In this document: positions 17,586 to 24,496 of the stretch, piece by piece | How the letters are laid out: each line of letters begins with the position of its first letter | Numbering within the stretch: position 1 is the stretch's first letter | NCBI GenBank assembly: GCA_023667385.1 | Contig: JAMPAE010000003.1 | Location: 1-34,672, forward strand | Direction of reading: 5' to 3' | DNA from: Ruminococcus sp. | GTDB taxonomy: Bacteria; Bacillota; Clostridia; Oscillospirales; Acutalibacteraceae | DNA length: 34,672 nucleotides | Program-made: the position numbers and the translations under genes | Notes under the pieces: generated by a model | The model's database searches: none | The model's input: the letters and a program-made list of their open reading frames with translations, nothing else | What the model was told of the DNA's origin: nothing

Positions 17586-18018
17586 TGGCATCATCCTCCT
17601 TTAAATTTTGATTCAATTTATCCAGTACATTAAAAAATATGTCAAGCTCCTGCTGTGAAATTCCTCTGCGGAGCTTTTCTTCAAGCGTTTTGAAGTTTTC
17701 AAGCACTGCTTCATGCAGCTCTTGCGCCTTTTCCGTCAGCACCAATTTTTTCAGCCTCGCATCACTGCTGACGCTTTCACGGGTAAGCAGCCCGTTTTTT
17801 TCCATAAGCTTCAATATGTTTGTGGCAGTTGAACGGCGAATGTTCAGTTCCTTTTCAATGTCACGCTGAAAAACATCACGGTTTTCATTTGCAATAAATC
17901 CGATGATTCTTCCGTGAGCTGCCGTTGGCATATTAATCGGCTTTTCGCCGTCAAGGCGGCGCTTAATCAGCTTTGATGTTCTGTGAAGCTCAAATGAAAC
18001 AGACTTCTTTTCTTCCAT
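17578..18018 (-). CDS. MarR-family transcriptional regulator
   Basis: 146 residues starting MEEKKSVSFELHRTSKL; the ATG at 18018 follows AAAGGAGGG, while the longer frame would place its start before that ribosome site. The winged helix-turn-helix is clear: QRDIEKELNIRRSTATNILKLMEKNGLLTRESVSSDARLKKLVLTEKAQEL, with the DxR wing of the family, flanked by N- and C-terminal dimerisation helices. MarR proteins repress by binding palindromes at their promoter and release on ligand binding. Two palindromes lie between the -10 box and the ribosome site of this operon, which supports autorepression. As first gene of marR-ABC-ABC it most likely controls the exporter in answer to an exported or toxic compound, which is not identifiable here. 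Confidence 0.92.
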   Translation of the reverse strand: MEEKKSVSFELHRTSKLIKRRLDGEKPINMPTAAHGRIIGFIANENRDVFQRDIEKELNIRRSTATNILKLMEKNGLLTRESVSSDARLKKLVLTEKAQELHEAVLENFKTLEEKLRRGISQQELDIFFNVLDKLNQNLKEDDAND

Positions 18019-18043
18019 CCTTCGCCCTCCTTTTAACAAAATG

Positions 18044-18071
18044 TTAGCAGGCTAATTGTTAGTGAGCTAAC
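18044..18071. promoter_or_regulatory. Tandem operator palindromes, probable MarR sites
   Basis: Two inverted repeats sit side by side: TTAGC-AG-GCTAA (18044-18055) and GTTAG-TGAG-CTAAC (18058-18071). They lie just downstream of the -10 box of the marR operon, over the expected start site, where a bound dimer would block transcription. The shared half site is TTAGC/GCTAA. A DtxR-family protein is a less likely alternative binder. Confidence 0.65.
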
Positions 18072-18079
18072 AACACATT

Positions 18080-18108
18080 ATTATAGGCACTTCTCAACCC
18101 AAAGTCAA
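18080..18108 (-). promoter_or_regulatory. Promoter of the marR-ABC operon
   Basis: Minus strand: TTGACT (18108-18103), 17-base spacer, perfect TATAAT (18085-18080). The start site would fall at about 18073, at the edge of the operator palindromes. Confidence 0.75.
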
Positions 18109-18159
18109 CAACCAAATTTGACACTGTTTCACAGTTTTCCGCTTCGCTGTTTGTGCATT

Positions 18160-18188
18160 TTGACGGTTGCGGGCAGGAATGATAAAAT
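18160..18188 (+). promoter_or_regulatory. Promoter of the lone feoB gene
   Basis: Plus strand: TTGACG (18160-18165), 17-base spacer ending in TGA, then TAAAAT (18183-18188), an extended -10. The leader to the ATG at 18309 would be about 110 bases; I see no metal-riboswitch pattern in it. It is divergent from the marR promoter about 50 bases away. Confidence 0.6.
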
Positions 18189-18308
18189 CAATGCAGTATT
18201 TCACCCGCATATTAAAACAGCATCAATTCATCGGTTCTGCCATCACCTGCATTTTGTCCGCACTGTTTTCATAACTATTAATATGAAGGCAAAACAGGAG
18301 GTGGCAGT

Positions 18309-20267
18309 ATGCTGAAAATTGCACTTGCGGGCAACCCGAACTGCGGCAAAACAACATTATTCAACAAGCTGACAGGAGCAAAGCAATATGTCGGGAACCG
18401 TCCGGGCGTTACAGTTGACAAAAAAGAGCGGCTTTGCAAAAATGACCGAAGCATCACCGTAATTGATCTGCCGGGCGTTTATTCCCTTTCGCCGTTTTCA
18501 CCGGAGGAAAACTGTGCACGTGATTTTCTGCTGGATGAAGCACCAAATGTCATTGTTAACCTTGTTGATGCGTCAAACCTCGGCAGAAGCCTTCATCTGA
18601 CAACGCAGTTGCTTGAAACAGGAATACCGCTTGTGCTTGCAGTCAACATGATTGACAAGCTCAGCCACAGCAGCAGCATCAATGAAGAAGCATTGTCATT
18701 CTTTTTCGGCGTACCCACCGTTTGCATCAGTGCCGCAAGCAGCATGGACATGAATGTTATCATTAACAAAGCCAAAGAAGCTGCCGCTGCAAAGCAGACT
18801 AAGCCCACAATTTATTCAAACTCAGTTTTGAGCATCATGAGCGAAGCCGAAAAGCTGTTTGCAGGAAGAAAAAGCAAAGCTTTCTTTGCGGTCAAGTCAC
18901 TTGGGGGCGATGAAAAATGCCTGAAACTGCTTTCTGCCAACGATAAATTAATGCTGAAAAGCCTGACTGCCCAACTTGAAAAAGCAGTAAATTGCAATGC
19001 GTCTGATTTTTTCGCACGTGAAAGATATAAATACATTGACAAGGTACTTTCCGCCTGCATTTCAACAAAGCAAAACCGAAAAAATCTTTCGCAAAAAATT
19101 GACAGCATTGTCCTCAACCGATTCTTTGCGTTTCCCGTTTTCTTTGGCGTGATCTTTCTGATTTATTATGTCTGCGTTTCCCTTGCAGGGTCAAAGTTTG
19201 CCGTCTTGGCAGACACACTCATGATTGAAGCTCACCTTACCGATACTGCCTCAAAATTGCTAAGCAGTATCGGATGCCACGATTTGGTTCAGGAGCTTAT
19301 CATCGGAGGAATCTTGCCTGCGGTCGGTTCTGTGATAAGCTTTCTTCCGCAGATTTTCATGCTGTTTCTGGCACTCGGTGTGCTTGAAGAAAGCGGATAC
19401 ATGGCAAGAATCGCATTTTTGACAGACAGAATTTTCAAGGCCGCAGGCCTTTCGGGAAAATCGTTCATTCCTCTGCTCATCGGTTCAGGGTGCAGCGTGC
19501 CTGCCGTCATGTCAACAAGAACAATTGAAAGTGACCGTCAGCGCAGGCTGAGCATTATGGTCACGCCATTCATTCCGTGCAGCGCAAAGCTGACCGTCAT
19601 CACGTTCATCTCCGCCGCAATGTTTGGCAGTCCCCGATATGCCCTCATGCTTGTGTTTATGTTTGCAGTTGCCGCTGTCTTTTTTTCAGGTATGCTTTTA
19701 AAAGACAAACGCAAAAGCAAATCTGTGTTCCTGATGGAACTTCCGTCATACAGTGTTCCATCTTTAAAAGGTATTTTAAAAAACGCAGTTCGTCAGAGTT
19801 TGGCTTTCATCAAAAAAGCGGGCTCTGTCATCATGCTTTCTTCAATTATCATTTGGTTTTTGTCATCATTTTCATTCACAGGCGGTGCTTTTGCGCCAAC
19901 AAAGGCTTTTGAAAACAGCTTGCTGGGGTATATCGGTTCAGCAATTGCACCGATTTTTTCGCCGCTCGGCTTTGGCTCAGGTGAGCTTTCAGTCGCCGTT
20001 CTTTCAGGCTTTTTCGCAAAAGAAAACATCGTCAGCACAATTGAAGTGCTTTTGAATGGAGTGCCGCTGACAGAGCAACTAACTGCGGCTTCTGCATTGT
20101 CATTTTTGGCATTTAACCTGCTTTGCCCACCGTGCATTGTTGCTGTTAATGCAATCAGGCGTGAAATGAACGGCGTGAAGCACACTTGCTTCGCCCTTGC
20201 GTATCAAACCGTGTTTGCCTACACAGTATCGTTCATTGTGTTTCAGTTCGGCAGACTTTTTTGCTGA
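18309..20267 (+). CDS. feoB: FeoB-family ferrous iron transporter, lone copy
   Basis: 652 residues. The N-terminal GTPase has G1 GNPNCGKTT (8-16), G3 DLPGVYSLSP and G4 NMID, followed by the helical GDI-like region. The membrane part has two Gate repeats: the first contains IGSGCSVPAVMSTRTIE and PFIPCSAKLTV, the second ends with SFLAFNLLCPPCIVAVNAIRREM. FeoB proteins take up Fe2+ driven or gated by nucleotide hydrolysis. The start has AGGAGGTGGCAGT before ATG. It is shorter than the other FeoB here because it lacks the long extracytoplasmic insert. No FeoA or Cys-rich partner is adjacent, so it may be a standby Fe2+ system, or a FeoB paralogue for another metal. A hairpin follows the stop immediately. 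Confidence 0.92.
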   Translation: MLKIALAGNPNCGKTTLFNKLTGAKQYVGNRPGVTVDKKERLCKNDRSITVIDLPGVYSLSPFSPEENCARDFLLDEAPNVIVNLVDASNLGRSLHLTTQLLETGIPLVLAVNMIDKLSHSSSINEEALSFFFGVPTVCISAASSMDMNVIINKAKEAAAAKQTKPTIYSNSVLSIMSEAEKLFAGRKSKAFFAVKSLGGDEKCLKLLSANDKLMLKSLTAQLEKAVNCNASDFFARERYKYIDKVLSACISTKQNRKNLSQKIDSIVLNRFFAFPVFFGVIFLIYYVCVSLAGSKFAVLADTLMIEAHLTDTASKLLSSIGCHDLVQELIIGGILPAVGSVISFLPQIFMLFLALGVLEESGYMARIAFLTDRIFKAAGLSGKSFIPLLIGSGCSVPAVMSTRTIESDRQRRLSIMVTPFIPCSAKLTVITFISAAMFGSPRYALMLVFMFAVAAVFFSGMLLKDKRKSKSVFLMELPSYSVPSLKGILKNAVRQSLAFIKKAGSVIMLSSIIIWFLSSFSFTGGAFAPTKAFENSLLGYIGSAIAPIFSPLGFGSGELSVAVLSGFFAKENIVSTIEVLLNGVPLTEQLTAASALSFLAFNLLCPPCIVAVNAIRREMNGVKHTCFALAYQTVFAYTVSFIVFQFGRLFC

Positions 20268-20270
20268 TAA

Positions 20271-20305
20271 AAACATCAGCGCTCCCTCGCAAAACGCTGA
20301 TGTTT
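20271..20305 (+). terminator. Hairpin terminator after the lone feoB
   Basis: AAACATCAGCG (20271-20281) pairs perfectly with CGCTGATGTTT (20295-20305), an 11-bp stem with a 13-base loop. The downstream tract GATTATTATAA is AT-rich but has no long T run, so efficiency is uncertain. Confidence 0.55.
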
Positions 20306-20322
20306 GATTATTATAAACAAAG

Positions 20323-20348
20323 GCGGTACTGTCATCAAACAGCACCGC
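20323..20348 (-). terminator. Terminator after the GNAT-like gene
   Basis: Minus strand: GCGGTGCTGT (20348-20339) pairs with ACAGTACCGC (20332-20323), one mismatch, 6-base loop, followed by CTTTGTTTATAAT. It lies about 27 bases beyond the stop at 20376. Confidence 0.6.
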
Positions 20349-20375
20349 TGAAAATTTGTTTGTTCTTTCGTTGAA

Positions 20376-20717
20376 TCATTCGCCGTGAATCACTTTGCAG
20401 CCTTTTTCGGCGGCTATGTATTGCACCTGCGAGGCAAGCGCCCGGTCAACACCTTTGCCGCAAAAATCGGGCTTGATTTTTCCTCCGCCGATGACAGCAA
20501 ACGGAAAATCGCTGCCGATTCCGTCAATGATGCTCACCGAAAGCGTACCGACAATTTCGCCGTCAACTTCTGCAAGCAAAACGCTGTGGTTGGTTTGGCT
20601 CAAAATTTCATCAAACCTGTCAAGTAACCTGCGGTCAATCACCGGCTTTTCGCTGCACATCAAATTCAGCAGCGGCAAAAGGTCAGAGCGATTGGCTTTT
20701 CTTATTTCAAGTATCAT
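20376..20717 (-). CDS. GNAT-like acetyltransferase, short and divergent
   Basis: 113 residues starting MILEIRKANRSDLLPLLNLM, typical of a GNAT N-terminus, followed by the central strands HSVLLAEVDGEIVGTLSVSI. The acetyl-CoA motif is present but altered: DFCGKGVDRALASQ stands where family members usually read RGKGIG, so the leading Arg and the last Gly are replaced. The protein stops after the following strand (CKVIHGE) and lacks the usual last 30 or so residues with the RFYEKxGF segment; the downstream frame shows no continuation. It may be a decaying gene or a truncated relative with lost activity. The start ATG follows AAAGGA at 11 bases. It stands alone between terminators. Confidence 0.65.
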   Translation of the reverse strand: MILEIRKANRSDLLPLLNLMCSEKPVIDRRLLDRFDEILSQTNHSVLLAEVDGEIVGTLSVSIIDGIGSDFPFAVIGGGKIKPDFCGKGVDRALASQVQYIAAEKGCKVIHGE

Positions 20718-20796
20718 CTTATCATCAGTCCTTTCGTTGAACTATATGAAAAAAAGGACAAGATAATTCCGATTAGGATGATTATAGCTGAAGATA

Positions 20797-20825
20797 TTGA
20801 CTAACAATATTTTTTGTATTATAAT
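20797..20825 (+). promoter_or_regulatory. Promoter of the 54-residue membrane peptide
   Basis: TTGACT (20797-20802), 17-base AT-rich spacer, perfect TATAAT (20820-20825), about 30 bases before the ATG at 20857. Confidence 0.75.
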
Positions 20826-20856
20826 AATCATGCAAAATATAAAGGAGGAAAAAACT

Positions 20857-21021
20857 ATGTTCATAACTTTTTTAATCACCGCATTCATATTTATTTTCAG
20901 TGCATTTATTTCCGCTGATTTTATTATTAACCGAAAGCCTGCGTCTCACAAATACACAGCATTTTTTGTGGCGGCGCTATCATTTACGGTCAGCGTATTC
21001 TCATTGATTAGCTGTTTCTAA
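20857..21021 (+). CDS. Small membrane protein, 54 residues, unknown
   Basis: The ATG at 20857 follows AAAGGAGG at standard spacing; a longer reading frame starting at 20797 would begin inside the -35 box of the promoter and is not credible. The peptide has two hydrophobic helices (MFITFLITAFIFIFSAFIS and FFVAALSFTVSVFSLIS) joined by a short polar loop, DFIINRKPASHKYTA, which carries most of the charge. No family is recognised. It has a near-perfect promoter of its own and a strong terminator, so it forms a complete monocistronic unit. Possible roles are a membrane microprotein or a type I toxin-like peptide; no antisense RNA promoter was identified, so the latter is speculative. Confidence 0.65.
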   Translation: MFITFLITAFIFIFSAFISADFIINRKPASHKYTAFFVAALSFTVSVFSLISCF

Positions 21022-21037
21022 TCTCCTAATATACTCT

Positions 21038-21074
21038 GCGGGCAGAAGCTTCATTCTTCATGGCTTCTGCCCGC
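21038..21074. terminator. Bidirectional terminator between the small membrane protein and glmS
   Basis: GCGGGCAGAAGC (21038-21049) pairs perfectly with GCTTCTGCCCGC (21063-21074), 12 bp, with a 13-base loop. It lies 16 bases after the plus-strand stop and 14 bases after the glmS stop on the minus strand. T runs are weak (ATTATTAAT on plus), but the stem is GC-rich. Confidence 0.7.
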
Positions 21075-21088
21075 ATTATTAATAAAAA

Positions 21089-22921
21089 TCATTCCACGGT
21101 CACGGATTTTGCAAGGTTTCTCGGTTTGTCAATGTCACAGCCCCTGAATTTTGATGCATAATAGCTCAAAAGCTGCATTGGTATAACCTCCAGTGACGCC
21201 GTCAGAATCGGGTTGGTATCGGGTAAAATAATGCTGTATTCCATGTCGCTGATTTCATTTTTGTGCTTTTCGGTTGTAACAGCAAGCACCCTTGCACCCC
21301 TGGCCTTAACTTCCTTGATGTTGCTGAGCGTTTTTGCAAAAATTGCATCGGCTGATGCCAGCGCAACAACAAGTGTACCAACCTCAATGAGCGAAATTGT
21401 TCCGTGCTTGAGTTCTCCTGCACCGTATGCTTCGGAGTGAATGTAGCTGATTTCTTTCATTTTCAGTGAGGCTTCCATTGCACAGGCATAGTCAAGGTTT
21501 CTGCCGATAAAATAGGAATGTTCAAGCGGAATGAAAATTTTTGCAAGCTGTTTGATTTTTTCGTTTGTGGTTTCCAAAATTTCCTCAACCTTTTCGGGCA
21601 AAGCTTCAACATCTGCAATAAAATCAGCCAGTTGAGCGTCATTCATCATGCCTGTTTGATGAGCAATGTGCGCCGAAAGAAGATATAGCATGACAAGCTG
21701 GGTTGAATATGCTTTGGTTGTTGCAACTGCAATTTCAGGCCCCGCCCATGTGTAAAGCACATCATCACTTTCGCAGGCAATCGAACTTCCGACAACATTA
21801 ACAATTGAAAGAATGCGTGCACCCTTTTCCTTTGCAATTCGCAGTGCGGCAAGGGTATCTGCCGTTTCGCCGCTTTGGCTGATGATGATCACCAGCGTGT
21901 GCTCATCAACAATCGGGTCTCTATAGCGAAACTCAGACGCAATGTCAACCTCAGTCGGTATATGCGTCATTTTTTCAATAACATATTTTCCCACGATTCC
22001 GACATGATAAGCCGAACCGCAGGCAGTTATGAAAATTTTGCTATAGTTTTTGAGAACGTCTTTTGTCAAATTAAGGCCGTCGAGGTTGATTTCCTTTCCG
22101 TTCTTGATTCTCGGGTGAATCGTATCACGAAGCGATTGCGGCTGCTGCATGATTTCTTTGAGCATAAAATGTTCATAGCCGCTTTTTTGCGCATCGGAAA
22201 TGCTCCATGTAATCTGCTCGCTTTGCTTGCTGATCTGTTCGGCGTCAGCGCTGTAGAATATGATGCTGTTTTTGTTGAGCACTGCAATTTCGTTGCCGCC
22301 AAGCTTATATATATTTCCGGTATATTTCAAAATTGCCGTCATGTCCGACGCAACGAAGCAGCCGTCATCATTTTTGCCAAGCACAAGCGGATTCGCCCAG
22401 CGTGTGCAAATGATTCTATCGGGAAAATCCGAACACAAAATACCAAGCGCATATGAGCCTTCAAGCATTTTTGTTGTTTTTGCGAGGGTGGAAACCGGGT
22501 CACCATCATAATTTCTTTCAAGCAGATGCGCAATAACCTCTGTGTCAGTTTGTGAAACAAATGTGTAACCCTCTCCCTGAAGCATTTCACGAAGCGATGC
22601 AAAGTTTTCGATTATACCGTTATGTACAACGGAAAACAGACCGCTTTTGCTCAGATGCGGATGAGAATTGATGTCATTCGGTTCACCATGAGTTGCCCAT
22701 CGAGTGTGACCGATTCCAATGCATGAATCAGAATGAGCCTTTGAAGCAATGAGTGATTCAAGGTTTGAAAGCCTGCCTTTTGATTTGATAACATTGATTC
22801 CGCTTTTTTCAACAAGCGCAACACCTGCCGAATCGTAACCTCTGTATTCCAGCTTTTCCAATCCCTCAACAAGATATGGAACAGCAATGTTTTTTCCAAC
22901 GTAGCCTATAATTCCGCACAT
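21089..22921 (-). CDS. glmS: Glutamine-fructose-6-phosphate aminotransferase (isomerizing)
   Basis: 610 residues, the normal length for GlmS, which makes glucosamine 6-phosphate from fructose 6-phosphate and glutamine, the entry to peptidoglycan and amino-sugar synthesis. It starts MCGIIGYVGK with the catalytic Cys directly after Met. The glutaminase domain shows GYDSAGVAL, GHTRWATHGEPNDINSHPH and SQTDTEVIAHLL. Two SIS domains follow, with FITACGSAYHVG, IISQSGETADTLAALRIAKE and HSEAYGAGELKHG. It ends PRNLAKSVTVE, the conserved C-terminal tail with the Lys that reacts with the sugar. The start follows GAAAGGAGC. The leader before the opposing promoter at 22977 is too short for a glmS ribozyme, so the usual Firmicutes feedback RNA seems absent. 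Confidence 0.97.
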   Translation of the reverse strand: MCGIIGYVGKNIAVPYLVEGLEKLEYRGYDSAGVALVEKSGINVIKSKGRLSNLESLIASKAHSDSCIGIGHTRWATHGEPNDINSHPHLSKSGLFSVVHNGIIENFASLREMLQGEGYTFVSQTDTEVIAHLLERNYDGDPVSTLAKTTKMLEGSYALGILCSDFPDRIICTRWANPLVLGKNDDGCFVASDMTAILKYTGNIYKLGGNEIAVLNKNSIIFYSADAEQISKQSEQITWSISDAQKSGYEHFMLKEIMQQPQSLRDTIHPRIKNGKEINLDGLNLTKDVLKNYSKIFITACGSAYHVGIVGKYVIEKMTHIPTEVDIASEFRYRDPIVDEHTLVIIISQSGETADTLAALRIAKEKGARILSIVNVVGSSIACESDDVLYTWAGPEIAVATTKAYSTQLVMLYLLSAHIAHQTGMMNDAQLADFIADVEALPEKVEEILETTNEKIKQLAKIFIPLEHSYFIGRNLDYACAMEASLKMKEISYIHSEAYGAGELKHGTISLIEVGTLVVALASADAIFAKTLSNIKEVKARGARVLAVTTEKHKNEISDMEYSIILPDTNPILTASLEVIPMQLLSYYASKFRGCDIDKPRNLAKSVTVE

Positions 22922-22976
22922 GAAATTACGCTCCTTTCAATAAGTCACAAGCCCAAAACAGCTTATAATAACTTTG

Positions 22977-23005
22977 TTGCCATTAAAATAAGTTTATGTT
23001 ATAAT
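22977..23005 (+). promoter_or_regulatory. Promoter of the YdcF-like gene and probable operon
   Basis: TTGCCA (22977-22982), 17-base spacer, perfect TATAAT (23000-23005). The leader to the ATG at 23091 is about 80 bases. It sits in the intergenic region shared with divergent glmS. Confidence 0.6.
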
Positions 23006-23090
23006 GATTAAAATATGTTCGCTTCATAGATCAAACCGACATATGTATAATATTACCTTATAATAAATCAACTTAAAAGGCTGTGATTTT

Positions 23091-23675
23091 ATGCTCATTA
23101 AAAAGCTTCTTTGTTCATCTGCCGCCGTTGCCGCATCAGTTATCGGTGTTTTTGCTGTTGCCGAATTTTTTGCAAGCAAAGGGAACTGCACCGATGAGCC
23201 GGATTTTTTGCTGATTCTTGGCTGCCGAGTCAGAGGTGACAAGCCCGAAGCAACTTTGCAAACCCGAATTAACGCCGCTGCCGAGTATCTTTCGCAGCAT
23301 GAAAATGTGATTGCAATTTGCTGCGGCGGAATTGTGCACGATGACCAGACCAAAAGCGAAGCTCAGGCAATGTTTGAGGGCTTGACAGCACTCGGCGTTG
23401 AAAAGGAACGCATTGTTTTAGAGGATAAATCAACCACTACCGCTGAAAATTTCATCAACGCAAAGAAAATCATTGACGCAATGCAGCTTGAAAAAACACC
23501 AAGCATTGCTTTCATATCAAGCGAATTTCATCTTTTGCGCTCCGGAATCATCGGAAAACTTGCAGGCGTTGAAGCCAAAAGCATCCCTGCGCCGTCACCG
23601 AAAAATCTGCGGTTGAAAAACTACGCACGTGAGCTTGCTGTTTTCACTTCAATTTTCAGCACAATGCAAAAGTAA
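23091..23675 (+). CDS. YdcF/SanA-like (DUF218) envelope protein
   Basis: 194 residues. An N-terminal hydrophobic segment (KLLCSSAAVAASVIGVFAVAEF) anchors or exports it. The DUF218 core follows: DFLLILGCRVRGDKPEATLQTRINAAAEYL, then IAICCGGIVHDDQTKSEAQAM, ERIVLEDKSTTTAENFINAKK and FISSEFHLLRSGIIGKL. These match the GCRV...R...A, GG..., E..S.nT.EN and S.FH..R blocks of the YdcF/SanA/ElyC family, linked in other bacteria to envelope integrity and vancomycin sensitivity, probably acting on an envelope lipid or polysaccharide intermediate; the reaction is not known. The ribosome site is AAAAGG with a seven-base-plus gap. It is followed 36 bases on by the SecB-like gene and probably shares its transcript. 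Confidence 0.85.
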   Translation: MLIKKLLCSSAAVAASVIGVFAVAEFFASKGNCTDEPDFLLILGCRVRGDKPEATLQTRINAAAEYLSQHENVIAICCGGIVHDDQTKSEAQAMFEGLTALGVEKERIVLEDKSTTTAENFINAKKIIDAMQLEKTPSIAFISSEFHLLRSGIIGKLAGVEAKSIPAPSPKNLRLKNYARELAVFTSIFSTMQK

Positions 23676-23711
23676 AAGGTATATCTGCATACACCAAAAG
23701 GAGGAAAAACC

Positions 23712-24128
23712 ATGACAAACACTCAGCTCAAAGCATATAAGGTGAGCGAGATCACATTCAACAACAAGGTTCAGTCAAAGGTTAAGCTGAAGCTCAACCA
23801 CAAAGTCTCCCATAACGTGAAATACACCGCCAAAGGTTTCTGCGAAGCTTACCTCACGGTTGAAGTCCTTGACAACAACAATCCTGATTTGCTTAACATC
23901 AAGGTTGTTGTTGCCGGCGTTTTTGAAATTAAAAACGAGGTTGAAAAAGAGTTCATACATGTTGAAACCTTCAAGGAGCTGTTTCCGTTTGCAAAGTCGC
24001 TTGTGACAACAATAACTGCTAATGCAGGCATTCAGCCAATCATTGTTCAGAATGTTGACATTGAAAACCATGAAATTTACCGCTGGAATGTCGGAAACAA
24101 AAATAAACCCAAGGAAGAGGATGAATAA
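23712..24128 (+). CDS. SecB-like export chaperone family protein
   Basis: 138 residues. Four beta strands of the SecB fold can be followed (KAYKVSEITFNNKV; VKYTAKGFCEAYLTVEVLD; LLNIKVVVAGVFEIKN; EKEFIHVETF), then the family's helix signature ELFPFAKSLVTTITANAG, equivalent to LFPYARE...S of SecB, and the closing IQPIIVQNVDIE, equivalent to the PPLNLAPVNF end. SecB holds preproteins unfolded for SecA in proteobacteria; in Gram-positives divergent SecB-like proteins are known, some as chaperones for toxin-antitoxin pairs, but no toxin or antitoxin gene is adjacent here. AAAGGAGG precedes the ATG. It has an acidic C-terminal tail (KPKEEDE). The DUF1292 gene starts two bases after its stop, suggesting coupled translation. 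Confidence 0.72.
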   Translation: MTNTQLKAYKVSEITFNNKVQSKVKLKLNHKVSHNVKYTAKGFCEAYLTVEVLDNNNPDLLNIKVVVAGVFEIKNEVEKEFIHVETFKELFPFAKSLVTTITANAGIQPIIVQNVDIENHEIYRWNVGNKNKPKEEDE

Positions 24129-24130
24129 AA

Positions 24131-24418
24131 ATGTCAAAACTGCTTGATCAGCTCAACGATGAGGAGCTTGATTTCACCGTCACAATCACCGATACCGATG
24201 GCGTTACCGCAGATTATGAATTTCTCGATATAGTCTATCGTGACGGCATTGAATATGCAGTGCTGTCTCCCGTTGACAATGACGGCTATGTTGATATTTT
24301 CCGCATTCAGTGCATCAACAACGATGAAAAATACATCAGAGAAACAAACGATAAGGTGCTTGACGAAGTGTTTGAAATTTTCAAAGTCAAAAATGAGGAT
24401 GAATTTGATTTTGACTGA
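24131..24418 (+). CDS. DUF1292 family protein
   Basis: 95 very acidic residues. The pattern DFTVTITDTDGVTADYEFLDIVYRDGIEYAVLSPVDNDGYVDIFRIQ matches the DUF1292 family (B. subtilis YrzB relatives), a small beta-rich protein of unknown role widespread in Firmicutes, followed by a short helix (NDKVLDEVFEIFKV) and an acidic tail (NEDEFDFD). Here it follows the SecB-like gene by two bases; its ribosome site (AGGAAGAGGATG) lies in the end of that gene. In other clostridia DUF1292 genes often sit by the Holliday junction resolvase yrrK/ruvX; that context is missing here. It is the last gene before the LysR promoter, with no terminator visible. Confidence 0.8.
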   Translation: MSKLLDQLNDEELDFTVTITDTDGVTADYEFLDIVYRDGIEYAVLSPVDNDGYVDIFRIQCINNDEKYIRETNDKVLDEVFEIFKVKNEDEFDFD

Positions 24419-24424
24419 TACACT

Positions 24425-24454
24425 TTGACAAAACGGTCAAAAATGTGCTATTAT
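24425..24454 (+). promoter_or_regulatory. Promoter of the LysR regulator gene
   Basis: TTGACA (24425-24430), 18-base spacer, TATTAT (24449-24454), about 40 bases before the start at 24497. It begins six bases after the DUF1292 stop codon. Confidence 0.65.
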
Positions 24455-24496
24455 TTAAGCCTAATCAAATAACGGCCAAAAGAGGGGGCGAGAGAT

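Noticed and set aside
18189..18308. Metal riboswitch in the leader of the lone feoB
   Set aside because: No conserved pattern of a known class and no terminator stem in the leader.
20797..20856. Longer start of the 54-residue membrane peptide at TTG 20797
   Set aside because: The TTG is the -35 box of the promoter; the added residues would precede the start of transcription.
22922..23090. glmS ribozyme
   Set aside because: The gap is short, is shared with an opposing promoter and shows no ribozyme core.
23712..24418. Toxin-antitoxin-chaperone system built on the SecB-like gene
   Set aside because: The neighbours are a DUF218 protein and a DUF1292 protein; no toxin or antitoxin fold was recognised.
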